Assembly: GCF_001042985.1 (NCBI RefSeq)
Contig: NZ_JYKY01000019.1
Location: 40,526 to 104,525 of the forward strand
Length of the DNA: 64,000 nucleotides
Reading direction: 5' to 3'
From: Pseudomonas lundensis
Lineage (GTDB): Bacteria > Pseudomonadota > Gammaproteobacteria > Pseudomonadales > Pseudomonadaceae
The notes beneath the pieces were generated by a model, which had not been told where the DNA came from, ran no database searches, and saw nothing but the letters and a program-made list of their open reading frames with translations. The translations under genes and the position numbers were made by a program. Of the stretch, positions 13,501 through 20,238 are shown piece by piece (the first letter of the stretch is position 1; every line of letters begins with the position of its first letter).

Positions 13501-14526
13501 GCGATGTCGCCGGAACTGGCCCAGCAATGGCTGGCGCGGTACCCGGAGATCGGGCTGGTCAACGCCTATGGCCCGGCGGAATGTTCGGACGACGTGGCGT
13601 TTTTCCGTGTCGATCAGGCGTCGACCCAGGGCAGCTATTTGCCGATCGGCACCCCGACCGACAACAACCGGTTGTTTGTGCTGGACAGCGCCCTGCAACT
13701 GGTACCGCTGGGCGCCGTGGGCGAGTTGTGTGTGGCGGGCACCGGGGTAGGGCGCGGCTACGTGAGTGATCCGCTGCGCACCGCCATCGCCTTTGTGCCG
13801 AACCCGTACGGCGCGCCGGGTGAGCGTTTATACCGCACCGGCGACCTGGCCCGACGTCGCCTGGACGGGGTGCTGGAATACGTGGGGCGCATCGACCATC
13901 AGGTGAAAATTCGCGGTTACCGCATCGAGCTGGGGGAAATCGAAGCGCGTCTGCATGAACAGCCGCCGCTGCGTGACGCGGCGGTTGGCGTGCAGGAGGG
14001 CGCCAATGGCAAGTACCTGGTGGGGTATTTGGTGGCCGCACCGTCGGCGCTGAGCCATGGCGAGGCGCTGCAGCGCATCCAGCAGCGTCTGCGGGCCGAA
14101 CTGCCGGAGTACATGGTGCCGCTGCACTGGACGTGGCTGGGGCGGCTGCCGCTCAATGCCAACGGCAAACTGGACCGCAAGGCGTTGCCGGCACTCGAGA
14201 TCGGCCAACAGCCGCGCGAAGATTACCTGGCGCCGCGCACGGAGCTGGAGCAGACCCTGGCCGATATTTGGGCCGAGGTGTTGCAGGTGGACCGGGTGGG
14301 AGTCACTGACAATTTCTTCGCGTTGGGCGGGCATTCGTTACTGGCCACGCAAATCGCCTCACGGGTGCAGAAGGTGTTGCAACGTAACGTACCGCTGCGG
14401 GCGATGTTTGAGTGCAGTTGCGTACAAGCGTTGGCGCAGTACATCCAGGGGCTGGACGACAGCGAGATCAACGAAGAGAAGGTCGACCGTCTCAGTGACT
14501 TGATGGCGGAACTGGAGGGGCTGTAA
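1528..14526 (+). CDS. pvdL: Pyoverdine chromophore peptide synthetase PvdL
   Basis: Giant NRPS (4332 aa, close to the usual ~4340) that begins pyoverdine assembly in the cytoplasm. Domain order by motifs: fatty acyl-AMP ligase (YTSGSTALPKG near aa 172); carrier (LGGNS ~614); condensation (HHIIADGW ~810); adenylation (YTSGSTGLPKG ~1280); carrier (LGGHS ~1668); condensation (HHIVTEGW ~1863); adenylation (YTSGSTGQPKG ~2340); carrier (LGGDS ~2740); epimerisation (HHLVVDGVSW ~2917); condensation (HHILIDAW ~3390); adenylation (YTSGSTGLPKG ~3874); carrier (LGGHS ~4268). There is no terminal thioesterase, so the chain passes to the next synthetase. This is the PvdL layout for acyl-L-Glu-D-Tyr-L-Dab. 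The third adenylation domain reads D-I-W-E-L-T-A-D at the specificity positions by eye, as expected for diaminobutyrate supplied by PvdH. Confidence 0.97.
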   Translation: MDAFELPGTLAQALQHRAARTPDRLALRFLADDPQGGQVLSYGDLDQRARTIAAALQATAGPGDRAVLLFPSGPDYVAAFFGCLYAGVIAVPAYPPESARRHHQERLLSILADAQPRVLLTHSNLRPPLMQLDALTAADAPPLLCVDALEPGLARQWQPVAVQADDIAFLQYTSGSTALPKGVQVTHGNLVANEVLIRRGFGIDLNPDDVIVSWLPLYHDMGLIGGLLQPIFSGVPCVLMSPAYFLTRPLRWLEAISEYGGTISGGPDFAYRLCSERVSDSALAGLDLSRWRVAYSGSEPIRQDTLERFAEKFAPCGFSANSYFASYGLAEATLFVAGGQRGQGIPALCLDELALADNRIVAGDGSAVMSCGTHQPEHAVMIVEPNRLCVLADDCVGEVWASGPSIAHGYWRNPEASATTFVQFEGQTWLRTGDLGFLHDGELFITGRLKDLLIVRGQNLYPQDIEKTIEREVEVVRKGRVAAFAVNVKGEEGIGIAAEISRSVQKILPPDALINAIRQAVAEACQQAPSVVVLLNPGALPKTSSGKLQRSACRNRLADGSLDGYAQFPSHGPAQADEADAGRGSELEALIAWVWCEHLQVEQVAADDHFFLLGGNSILATQVIAHLQAELKLELSLRVLFEAPTLGTFAAQVAVLQQAGGPAQGAIRALPREEGLPQSLAQHRLWFLWQLDPTSRAYTIPGALRLRGELDQAALCSSFAQLIERHEALRTRFYERDGQAMQRVDEAAGFDLHLIDISDLPADQREARARQIREQEACTLFDLEQGPLYRVMLVKLDEHEHHLLLTLHHIIADGWSLNLLVDEFSRLYAAACLGQSLQLAPLALQYADYGSWQRQWLAQGEAGRQLDYWTRQLGDEHPVLRLATDHPRSALKRSSAARHTLKLDAALSDAVRTAAHAHNATSFMWLLATFQTLLYRYSGQRDIRIGVPSANRARQETHGLIGFFINTLVLRAGLDGRLPFTELLAQTRQVTLEAQAHQDVPFEQLIEALPQAREQGLFQVMFNHQQRDPAALRRLPGLLAEELDWHSREAKFDLQLHSEEDRQGRLTLSFDYADELFEASTIARLAEHYVSLLHQVSKAPEQAVGDLHLVTPGQSAEQQAWGAAPCAPASEWLPQLLEQQAQHTPDAVALQWDGGSLDFAGLHAQANRLAQYLRDKGVGPDVPVAIAAERSPQLLIGLLAIIKAGGAYVPLDPDYPAERLAYMLEDCGAALLLTQSPLLQALPAVQGVSVIAMDLLKLDTWPSHAPGLHLHGDNLAYVIYTSGSTGLPKGVGNTHAALSERLHWMQATYGLQADDVLLQKAPISFDVSVWECFWPLMIGCPLVLAGPGEHRDPQRIAQVVQQFGVTTLHFVPPLLRVFVDEPQTVHCHSLRRLFSGGEALPAALRDRVLAQLPNVQLHNRYGPTETAINVTHWACSPADGERSPIGRPLGNVLCRVLDSELNPLPAGVPGELCIGGIGLARGYQQRPGLTAERFIADPLGEPGSRLYRTGDRVRWGAEGALEYLGRLDQQVKLRGFRVEPQEIEARLLAQPGVAHAAVVIRDTAAGPQLIGYYTCVENHALDSQSLSAALVRELPEYMVPAQLMQLAAMPLSPSGKLDPHALPSPQWCVREHVEPVTALQQQIAAIWREVLGQARIGLRDDFFALGGHSLLATQIVSRVRQACDVELALRTLFEASELGAFVDAVALIQATGTHNTHLPIETVDRSQPVPLSYSQQRMWFLWQMEPDSPAYNVGGMARLKGVLDVDRFEAALQALILRHETLRTTFPSVDGVACQKVHRETGLHMAWLDLSALDPTTRQQRLQALADTEAHRPFDLETGPLLRACMVKAGEREHYFVLTLHHIVTEGWAMDIFARELGQLYEAFLDDRLSPLAPLAVQYLDYSVWQRQWLESGERQRQLDYWTAQLGHEHPLLELPSDRPRPPVQSHQGGLFRFDLSDELAARVRRFNAEHGLTLFMTMTATLAVLLYRYSGQTDVRIGAPVANRIRPESEGLIGAFLNTQVLRCQLDAHMSVGALLEQVRHTVIEGQSHQDLPFDHVVEALQPPRSAAYNPLFQVMCNVQRWEFQQRRELAGMTVEYLANDARATKFDLNLEVTDLDHRLGCCLTYSTDLFDEPRIARMATHWRTLLEGLLGDPQQRLSDLPLMHADERQQQVEAMAAPAGDYAPDLCIHTLFAEQALARPEAIALTFAGQHLSYGELDSRANRLAWMLRERGVGPQVRVGLALERSLEMVVGLLAILKAGGAYVPLDPEYPLERLHYMIEDSGIGLLLSHRALFEALGPLPQGVARWCAEQDGAQLAAYPTAELPFISLAQHQAYLIYTSGSTGQPKGVVVAHGEIAMHCRAVIDSFGMRPDDCELHFYSINFDAATERLLVPLLCGARVVLRAQGQWDAQEICQLISEQQVNILGFTPSYGSQLAQWLATQQQTLPVRLCITGGEALTGEHVQRIRAAFRPQQFFNAYGPTETVVMPLASLAPEQLEEGAGSVAIGRVIGARVAYILDAGLAQVPQGAIGELYVGGAGLAQGYHQRPGMTAERFVADPFSDVGGRLYRTGDRVRQRADGQVEYVGRVDHQVKIRGFRIELGEIESRLLEHPAVREAVVLALDLPGGKQLAAYLVCDPAQQDEARQAALREALKARLKVQLPDYMVPTHLMLLASMPLTANGKLDRRALPSPDPELNRQHYVAPSNPLEQHLAQVWCDVLNLAQVGLNDNFFELGGDSILSIQVVSRARQLGIHFSPRDLFRHQTVQALASVATRTEQTTAEQGPLTGESALTPIQHWFFDTDMPHRAHWNQSVLLQPTLRLEPELLEQTLVALRAHHDALRLGFECHAGQWRAQYRSDADQALLWQAQVNDWHACEALFDEAQRSLNLDRGPLLRALLIDGPQGEQRLLLVIHHLVVDGVSWRVLLDDLQTAYRQRAAQAPLNLPAKTSALRDWAERLQAYAGSDALREELSQWQAQLNGPQVVLPCDRPQGSRQNLHAQTVSVRLDAERTRQLLQQAPSAYRTQVNDLLLTALARVMCRWTGQPSALVQLEGHGRETLFDGIDLSRSVGWFTSAYPVRLTPPLSDDQGTSIKAIKEHLRSVPHKGLGYGVLRYLTDNATRQALAALPEAAVTFNYLGQFDQSFASDALFRPLDEPVGAAHDPQASLPNELSIDSQVYGGELLLRWTFSADRYETTTVQLLAQDYLRELEALIAHCVSDGAGGLTPSDFPLAALTQAQLDALPVPAECIEDVYPLTPMQEGMLLHTLLEPGTGLYYMQDRYRINSALDPQRFAQAWQAVVARHEALRASFCWNAGEHMLQIIHRPGATAVDYQDWSDAPQEGHEARLQALLKQEREAGFDLLNQAPFHLRLIRVGEARYWFMMSNHHILIDAWCRSLLMSDFFEIYSALGEGRAPQLALAPRYRDYIGWLQQQNLQQANQWWQRNLQGFEHTTYIPSDRPFLREHAGDSGGMLVGDCYTRLEVQDGVRLRELAQQHQLTINTFAQAAWALVLRRFSGERDVLFGVTVAGRPVELPQMQHTVGLFINSVALRVQMPEDGQALGVRQWLSQLLAHNMELREYEYLPLVTIQERSELPKGQPLFDSLFVFENAPVDMSVMDRAQHLKATSDSGRTHTNFPLTAVCYPGDDLGLHLSYDQRYFECSSVERLLSEFKRLLLALMDGLEGDMAQLPLLGDRERDFLIDGCNQSQRDYPLEHSYVQLFEAQVAAHPERIVASCLDQQWCYRELNTVSNRLGHALINAGVRPDQPVALLAERGLPLLGMMIGSFKAGAGYLPLDPGLPGARLSRLLDLSRAPLLVCTEACREQAQGLIDDAGCPIRPRLLVWEEVQAAALAEDNPQVYSQPDQLAYVIYTSGSTGLPKGVMVEQRGMLNNQLSKVPYLQLTERDVIAQTASQSFDISVWQFLAAPLFGARVAIVPNTLAHDPQALLAQVTAQRISVLESVPSLIQGMLAQAPVPLDGLRWMLPTGEAMSPELAQQWLARYPEIGLVNAYGPAECSDDVAFFRVDQASTQGSYLPIGTPTDNNRLFVLDSALQLVPLGAVGELCVAGTGVGRGYVSDPLRTAIAFVPNPYGAPGERLYRTGDLARRRLDGVLEYVGRIDHQVKIRGYRIELGEIEARLHEQPPLRDAAVGVQEGANGKYLVGYLVAAPSALSHGEALQRIQQRLRAELPEYMVPLHWTWLGRLPLNANGKLDRKALPALEIGQQPREDYLAPRTELEQTLADIWAEVLQVDRVGVTDNFFALGGHSLLATQIASRVQKVLQRNVPLRAMFECSCVQALAQYIQGLDDSEINEEKVDRLSDLMAELEGL

Positions 14527-14534
14527 TCCACGTT

Positions 14535-14565
14535 CAGGCCCGTGCGTGATTCCGGCACGGGCCTG
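14535..14565. terminator. Bidirectional terminator between pvdL and dsbG
   Basis: Perfect 11-bp inverted repeat CAGGCCCGTGC / GCACGGGCCTG with a 9-nt loop, between two convergent genes. The T tract is weak on both sides. Confidence 0.65.
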
Positions 14566-14574
14566 ACGGAGGCG

Positions 14575-15348
14575 TTATTTCGGGCCGAGGATTTTCTCCA
14601 GTTTTTCCGGCGATGGTGCGCCTTGCTGTTGTTGCAGGTTGCCGTGTTCGTCGAGGTAGAAAATCGCCGGGGTGGCGGCGACGTCCAGTTCGGACATCAA
14701 CTGCATATTGGCGTCGAGCTTGGCCTGCACGTCAGCCGGGATGCTGCCCAGTGCCTTGAGGGTGCTGGCCTTGCCGGCCTTTTCGTGGTCGTGCAGGGCT
14801 TGTTGCGGGTTTTTCGCCGCCAGCAGTGCGGCCGACTTGCCGGGGCTGTCTTCACGGATGATGCCAACCATGATGTGGCGTAACTGCACCTTGCCTGCGT
14901 CCACCCACGGGCGGGCCTGTTCCCAGAACATGTTGCAGTAGGGGCAGTTGGGGTCACTGAACAAGTACACGATGCGCGGGGCATCTTTTTTGCCGTCGGC
15001 AATCCAGTGGGTCTTTTCCATGTTGGCCCAGACTTGCTTGGCCATCGGTTCGTAGACCATCTTTTGCAGCGGCGCCAGGCTCAGGTCATTGCCGTTGGCG
15101 TCATACAAATTGCCCACCAACACGTTGCCGTCCTTCGTCAGGTACAGCGCCATGCCGCGGTTTTCATACTGCGCGGCATACCCGCGCAGGCCGCTCGGGG
15201 CATCAAAGCTGCCGATGATTTTCGCGCCCTTGGCTTCGATCTTCTTGATCGCCGGTGGCAGTTCTTCGGCGTGCAACAACGGGGATTGCAGCAGGGCTGC
15301 GCCCAGCAGGGTGCTCATGCTCAGGTTTAACAGTGTGCGGTTACGCAT
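14575..15348 (-). CDS. dsbG: Periplasmic thiol:disulfide interchange protein DsbG
   Basis: Periplasmic disulfide isomerase/sulfenic-acid reductase of the DsbC/DsbG family. 257 aa, with an N-terminal signal peptide (LSMSTLLGAALLQSPLLHA), a DsbC/G dimerisation-type region, and a thioredoxin fold with the CPYC active site in LFSDPNCPYCNMFWEQ and a cis-Pro loop (VAATPAIFYLD). Its start overlaps the end of the upstream TlpA-fusion gene by 22 bp, and dsbD lies before that, so the three form one operon (dsbD, TlpA fusion, dsbG) in which DsbD would keep DsbG reduced. Confidence 0.92.
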   Translation of the reverse strand: MRNRTLLNLSMSTLLGAALLQSPLLHAEELPPAIKKIEAKGAKIIGSFDAPSGLRGYAAQYENRGMALYLTKDGNVLVGNLYDANGNDLSLAPLQKMVYEPMAKQVWANMEKTHWIADGKKDAPRIVYLFSDPNCPYCNMFWEQARPWVDAGKVQLRHIMVGIIREDSPGKSAALLAAKNPQQALHDHEKAGKASTLKALGSIPADVQAKLDANMQLMSELDVAATPAIFYLDEHGNLQQQQGAPSPEKLEKILGPK

Positions 15349-16196
15349 TGGGTATTCCTTGCAGGGTCGCCCTGGCGGGCTGACGGTGAAATGTTCGGGT
15401 CAAAACGTTCGAGGGCTCGTGCCAGGCTGGCTTCGGACAACTCACCCAGATGGCTGGCCAGCAGACGGCCGTCCGCGTTGTAGAACAGGGTGGTGGGCAG
15501 GGCCATGGAGCCGACTTTCTGCCCCAACTTGCCGCCGCTGTCGAACAGCACGTTGCTGAGGTTCAAGCCTTGGGTTTCAAGGAAGGTGCTGACACTCTGC
15601 ATGCTCTCGCCCTGATTGACGAACAGAAAGGTCACGTTCTCGTGCTGATGCTGGGCGTTCTGCAAAACGGGCATTTCGCGTCGGCAAGGCGGGCACCAGG
15701 TGGCCCACAGATTGATCACCAGCGGGCCGCCTTTGTAGCTGCCCAGTTGTACCGATTCGCCATTGGCATTGCGCAGCACCATGTCGGGCAACTGCGTGCC
15801 TTTTTCGTACAGGTTGGAAGACAAGCTCGCCAGCAGCCAGAACGCCAGGCCGCTGCACAGCCCCCAGCCCAGCGGGCGTCGCAGTCCGGCGCGGCGCCAG
15901 CCCCAGATCACGGCGCCCACCACCACAGCCAAGAGCCCCGCCCACACTACAAAGCCGCCGTCGCGCAGGTCGAGCATTTGCAACGGGTCTTGATGGAAGT
16001 AACGCCAGTAAGCGATGACAAAACCGATACGCGCCGCCAGTAGACCCAACAGGAACAGGCTGAACAGGACTGACTCCGGGTTTTCGCCACCGCGTTTGGC
16101 CACCCGCCACCCCACCAGCGTCGCCAGAGCGAGGGCCAGGATCAGCAGCAGGTGGTTGATTGCCAGCGCAAACGAACCGATGGTCAGGGTCAGCAT
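15327..16196 (-). CDS. Membrane protein: Lgt-like transmembrane part fused to a TlpA-type thioredoxin domain
   Basis: 289 aa. Residues ~1-120 hold about four hydrophobic helices resembling part of prolipoprotein diacylglyceryl transferase (LLGLLAARIGFVIAYWRYF). After a linker, residues ~135-270 are a TlpA/ResA-like thioredoxin domain with WATWCPPCRREMP and a cis-Pro region (MALPTTLFYN). The thioredoxin domain should face the periplasm, and the protein probably relays electrons or reduces target thiols. The N-terminal segment is too short for a full Lgt, so lipoprotein modification activity is unlikely. The start codon follows the dsbD stop directly (TAAATG), indicating translational coupling. 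Confidence 0.82.
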   Translation of the reverse strand: MLTLTIGSFALAINHLLLILALALATLVGWRVAKRGGENPESVLFSLFLLGLLAARIGFVIAYWRYFHQDPLQMLDLRDGGFVVWAGLLAVVVGAVIWGWRRAGLRRPLGWGLCSGLAFWLLASLSSNLYEKGTQLPDMVLRNANGESVQLGSYKGGPLVINLWATWCPPCRREMPVLQNAQHQHENVTFLFVNQGESMQSVSTFLETQGLNLSNVLFDSGGKLGQKVGSMALPTTLFYNADGRLLASHLGELSEASLARALERFDPNISPSARQGDPARNTQCVTAHC

Positions 16197-17939
16197 TTAG
16201 AGGAGTTCCCGGGTGGCTTGCCAGTTATTCAAAAAGGTTTCGGCATTCACTTCGCCAGTGATGCGCTGTGCGCGACGCTCAATCCCGTTCGGTCCGATCC
16301 AGATAAACGTGGGTGGACCGGGTACTTGATAGCGGCTGAGCAGGTCGCGGCTGGCGACAGTATCGTCGGTCACGTCCAGGCGCAACAAACGTACACCGTT
16401 GAGGGCTTGCATGACCTGCGGTTGGCCGAAGACTTTTTTCTCCATCACTTTGCAGGACACGCACCAGTCAGCGTAGTAGTCAAGCATCACCCATTGACCT
16501 TGCGCCTTGGCGGCTGCCAGTTCGCGCTCAAGATCGGCCGGGTTGTTAACCGTTATGAACGCGTCGTGGGCCGTTTGCGAAGGGCTGCCGGCCACGGTTT
16601 TCGCGGTGTACACCTGCAAGGGTTGCCATGGGTCGGTGCTGCCGCCCGCGGCGCCGATCAGCATCAGGCTGCCCCACAGACCGGCCAGCAGGCCCAGGGG
16701 GGCAAACAGCGCTTTGACGCGCAGAAACTGTTGCGCCTGTTGCCACAGGCTGCCGGCCACAATCAGCAACAGCACGCCCCACAAGGCCAGCCACAGCGAT
16801 TCATCCAGCACCGGACGCACCAGCAGCAGCGCGGTCCCCAGGAACAGGAAGCCAAACAGCCCCTTCATCAGGTTCATCCAGGCCCCCGGCTTGGGCAGGA
16901 AACGACTGCCGACCGTGACCAGCAGCAACAGCGGCATGCCAATACCGACGCCCAGGGTGAACAGCACCAGGCCACCTTGCACGGCATTGCCGCTTTGCGC
17001 GATGTAGAGCAGCGCGCCCGCCAGCGGAGCGGTCATGCACGGCCCGACCAGCAAGCCGGAAAGGGCGCCCAGGACCCCGGCCCCGATCAGGCTGCCGCCT
17101 TTGCGTCCGCGTCCGGCGCTTTCCAGCCGGTCACGCAAGGCGCCAGGCAATTGCAGTTCGAAAAAGCCGAACATCGGTAAAGCGAGCAGGACAAACAGCG
17201 CGGCAAAACTGCCCAGTAGCCAGGGTTGTTGCAACAGCGCCTGCAAATTGGCCCCCAAGAGCGCGGCCAGTACGCCGAGGCTGGCATACACCAGCGCCAT
17301 GCTGATCACATAACTGCCGGCAACCGCAAAGCCGCGGCCGGGGCTGGCGCCGCTGCCGACCACCAGACCGGCGAGAATCGGCAGCATGGGCAAGGAACAC
17401 GGGGTGAACGCCAGCAGCAGGCCGAGCCCGAAAAACAGCAATAAGCTCCAGCCCAAAGAACGCTGCTGCAAGCTGGACGCCAGTGATTGGTCTTGAGCTT
17501 GCCCCTGCTCGGCAGCGGGCTGTGTGCCGCCCAGGTCCACGGTCTGGCTTTGTGGCGGGTAGCACAGACCGGCATCGGCACAGCCTTGCCAACTGACTTT
17601 GACCTGACCGCTGGCCCCTGCCGGGATCAGCAGTTCAAGGCTGTCGCGGTACACCTGGGTGGCGCCGAAAAACTCGTCGCTGTGTTCCTGCCCTTCAGGA
17701 AGCACGGGCGTCTGCGCGGCGTCCAGCCCGTCGAATTTGAAGCGTTTTTTGTACAAGTAGTACTGATCGGTGATTTGCCAGTGCAGTCGGGTTTCGCCTG
17801 AAGGCAACGGCTCGGAAGTGAACACGAAGGCTTTGTTGGCCGGTAGGAAATCGGCTTTTTGTTCAAACGGGTTGTCACTGGCGTGCGCCTGACTCAAGCC
17901 CGTCAGCAGCAGGAAAAAAAACACGATCAAACGAGACAT
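16197..17939 (-). CDS. dsbD: Thiol:disulfide interchange protein DsbD
   Basis: Inner-membrane electron carrier that passes reducing power from cytoplasmic thioredoxin to periplasmic DsbC/DsbG/TlpA-like proteins. 580 aa, typical length. It has a signal peptide (LIVFFFLLLTGLSQAHA), a periplasmic alpha domain with the paired cysteines in CADAGLCYPP, a central membrane domain with the two redox cysteines in LAFTPCSLPMLPI and LVGPCMTAPLAGAL, and a C-terminal thioredoxin domain with DYYADWCVSCKVMEKK. First gene of the dsb operon, divergent from a two-component system that might regulate it; the 126-bp gap holds both promoters. Confidence 0.95.
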   Translation of the reverse strand: MSRLIVFFFLLLTGLSQAHASDNPFEQKADFLPANKAFVFTSEPLPSGETRLHWQITDQYYLYKKRFKFDGLDAAQTPVLPEGQEHSDEFFGATQVYRDSLELLIPAGASGQVKVSWQGCADAGLCYPPQSQTVDLGGTQPAAEQGQAQDQSLASSLQQRSLGWSLLLFFGLGLLLAFTPCSLPMLPILAGLVVGSGASPGRGFAVAGSYVISMALVYASLGVLAALLGANLQALLQQPWLLGSFAALFVLLALPMFGFFELQLPGALRDRLESAGRGRKGGSLIGAGVLGALSGLLVGPCMTAPLAGALLYIAQSGNAVQGGLVLFTLGVGIGMPLLLLVTVGSRFLPKPGAWMNLMKGLFGFLFLGTALLLVRPVLDESLWLALWGVLLLIVAGSLWQQAQQFLRVKALFAPLGLLAGLWGSLMLIGAAGGSTDPWQPLQVYTAKTVAGSPSQTAHDAFITVNNPADLERELAAAKAQGQWVMLDYYADWCVSCKVMEKKVFGQPQVMQALNGVRLLRLDVTDDTVASRDLLSRYQVPGPPTFIWIGPNGIERRAQRITGEVNAETFLNNWQATRELL

Positions 17940-18065
17940 GCGCCAAACCCTGGATATTCGAATTGAGGCTACCTTGGCGACACTTGATTAACCGAGTGTT
18001 AAAAACGGCATAATCGGCCCTTAATCCCAGCGCCCTTAAATCGGCCTCTTTACGCGGGTACCTGC

Positions 18066-18746
18066 ATGCACGTATTGGTTTGCGAAGACGATGAACTGAT
18101 TGCCAGCGGAATTGTGGCCGGGCTGACGGCCCAGGGCATGACGGTGGAGCACGTCAACACCGCTGGTAAAGCGCGCGCGATGCTCAAGGCCGCCACGTTC
18201 GATGCCATGGTGCTGGACCTCGGGTTACCGGATGAAGACGGGCTCAAGCTGTTGCAGCAACTGCGCCAGCAGGGCTTTGATCTGCCGGTACTGGTTTTGA
18301 CTGCGCGGGATGCAGTGACCGACCGCGTGGACGGCCTGCAAGCGGGCGCCGATGACTACCTGCTCAAGCCGTTTGACCTGCGCGAGCTGGCAGCGCGCCT
18401 GCACACGCTGTTGCGCCGAGTGGCCGGACGTAGCGTCAACCTCATCGAGCACGGGCGCCTGACTTACGACCCCAGCAGCCGCGCCACATTGTTGGGGGGC
18501 AAGCCCGTGGACCTGTCCCGTCGCGAGCAGGCCTTGTTGCAGGCCCTGCTGCATAATCGGGGCCGGGTGCTGTCGACCGAGCAGCTCAAAGACAGCATTT
18601 ACGGTTTCAGTGACGAACTGGAGAGCAACGCCTTGAACGTTCATATCCACCACCTGCGCCGCAAATTGGGCAATGGCATCGTTGAAACCGTGCGCGGCCT
18701 GGGCTATCGCCTGGGCCCGGCGGATGGCAACGAGCCCGAGGCATGA
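18066..18746 (+). CDS. OmpR/PhoB-family response regulator
   Basis: 226 aa. N-terminal receiver with acidic pocket CEDDE, phospho-acceptor Asp in MVLDLGLPDEDG (~aa 51), conserved Thr in VLVLTARDA and Lys in LLKPFD. C-terminal winged-helix DNA-binding domain (LSRREQALLQALLHNRGRV and VHIHHLRRKLG). Pairs with the sensor kinase immediately downstream (4-bp ATGA overlap). Divergent from dsbD, so envelope thiol stress or metals are plausible signals, but the signal cannot be read from sequence. Closest in style to QseB/TctD-type regulators. Confidence 0.92.
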   Translation: MHVLVCEDDELIASGIVAGLTAQGMTVEHVNTAGKARAMLKAATFDAMVLDLGLPDEDGLKLLQQLRQQGFDLPVLVLTARDAVTDRVDGLQAGADDYLLKPFDLRELAARLHTLLRRVAGRSVNLIEHGRLTYDPSSRATLLGGKPVDLSRREQALLQALLHNRGRVLSTEQLKDSIYGFSDELESNALNVHIHHLRRKLGNGIVETVRGLGYRLGPADGNEPEA

Positions 18747-20077
18747 TGAGCCTGCGTCTGCGGTTGAGCCTGACCATCGGTTCGGCGTTCATTGTGATCT
18801 GGATGCTGGCGGCGGCCTGGATGCTCAGTGACTTGCGCCAGCAGATGATGTTTTCCCTCGACCAGCGGCTGGTGGCCTCTGCGCGGATGGTCGCCGGGCT
18901 GTTGGAGCAATTGCCGCAATTGCCGGTAAAAGGCGAGGGCACCCATTTCAGCGCGGAACAACTGACCATCCCCGGTGGGATGGCCTGCCAGGTCAGTTCG
19001 CTGCGGGGCGAAATTCTGGCACGCAGCCATAACAACCCGGATCAGCCCATGCAGTCTGAATCCACCGGCTTTCGCGATCAGATCATTGACGGTGCCGCCT
19101 GGCGCACCTTCACCCTGGACCGTGGCGACCTGCGCATCACCACGGCCGACCGTCAGGTGGAGCGGGAAGCGTTGAACCTGTCGGTGTTGCTGGCGGCTTC
19201 GGTGCCGGTGGGCATGGCGCTGGTGGGCTGTTTATTGTTGCTGTGGCTGGGCATCGGGCAGGGTTTGGCGCCGCTCAAACGCATGCGCGATGCCCTGATG
19301 CGCCGCGATGCCGATTCGTTGCAGCCTTTACAGATCAGCCCGTTGCCCAGCGAATTGCAACCGTTGCTCGATTCACAGAACCAGTTACTGGCCCGTATCG
19401 CCAAGGCCATTGAGCGCGAGCGGCGCTTGACCGGCGATGCTGCCCACGAGCTGCGCAGCCCGCTGACGGCCATCAAGACTCACCTGCAAGTGGCGCGCAT
19501 GACCGAGGGCGCGGCCCGCGAGCAATCGCTGGCCCACGCTGAAGCCGGGGCCGACCGCTTGCACCGCACGCTTGAGCAATTGTTGCTGCTGGCCCGGGTC
19601 GAAGGCAGTTTGTCGTTTGACGACGGTGTGCAGTGCTCGCCCGAGCAGGTGGCGCGCCTGGCCATTCATGATGCCGTCAGCGGGGCGGCCGATCGCATTG
19701 TGCTGAATGTGCCGGCGAATCTGCCCGACACCCCGCTGAAAGTCCCGTCCGTACTGGCCATTGCGGCCTTGCGCAACTTGCTGGAAAACGCCTTGCGCCA
19801 TACACCGGCCGATACCCGCGTCGAATTGACACTTCGCGTCGTGGCCGCCGATGTGTATTTTGTCGTCCGCGATCACGGCCCCGGCATCGCGCCTGACACC
19901 TTGCAGCACATGACCCAGCGTTTTTGGCGCAACGACAACAGCAACGGCTGCGGGTTGGGGCTGGCCATTGTGCAGGCCATTGTCGAGCGCTGCGCCGGTG
20001 GGTTGAGCTTTGACAGTCAGCCCGACGGGTTGCGGGTTGAGCTGCGCATGCCCTTGCAAGCTGAGAGCGGCCAATAA
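18743..20077 (+). CDS. Two-component sensor histidine kinase (QseC-like)
   Basis: 444-aa inner-membrane kinase. Two transmembrane segments (~aa 8-28 and ~148-172) flank a small periplasmic sensor domain. They are followed by the HisKA dimerisation helix with phospho-acceptor His in AAHELRSPLTAIKTH, then a HATPase domain with N box (LRNLLENALRHTP), G1 (DHGPGIAPD) and G2 (GCGLGLAIVQAIVE). The start overlaps the response-regulator stop (ATGATGA; ATG 18746 is an alternative). Ends inside a terminator stem. Confidence 0.92.
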   Translation: MMSLRLRLSLTIGSAFIVIWMLAAAWMLSDLRQQMMFSLDQRLVASARMVAGLLEQLPQLPVKGEGTHFSAEQLTIPGGMACQVSSLRGEILARSHNNPDQPMQSESTGFRDQIIDGAAWRTFTLDRGDLRITTADRQVEREALNLSVLLAASVPVGMALVGCLLLLWLGIGQGLAPLKRMRDALMRRDADSLQPLQISPLPSELQPLLDSQNQLLARIAKAIERERRLTGDAAHELRSPLTAIKTHLQVARMTEGAAREQSLAHAEAGADRLHRTLEQLLLLARVEGSLSFDDGVQCSPEQVARLAIHDAVSGAADRIVLNVPANLPDTPLKVPSVLAIAALRNLLENALRHTPADTRVELTLRVVAADVYFVVRDHGPGIAPDTLQHMTQRFWRNDNSNGCGLGLAIVQAIVERCAGGLSFDSQPDGLRVELRMPLQAESGQ

Positions 20078-20088
20078 GGCCGCTTTTT
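20066..20088 (+). terminator. Rho-independent terminator after the sensor kinase gene
   Basis: AGCGGCC-aataa-GGCCGCT followed by TTTT. The stop codon of the kinase gene lies in the loop. Confidence 0.85.
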
Positions 20089-20238
20089 CATGATCCTTCC
20101 TGTCTGTAGGACAGTCCGGCAAGCACTGATGCAGCTCAGTGTTTTGCGTGCGCGTCGCCTTTAAAGTACCCCTCGATTTATAAGGGGGTTAAGTCAACTC
20201 CACCGATAAGAAAAATCCACTTGCAAGGTAAAAGAACA

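Noticed and set aside
16152..17180. 342-codon + strand frame across dsbD
   Set aside because: Antisense shadow; Gln/His-rich low-complexity translation.
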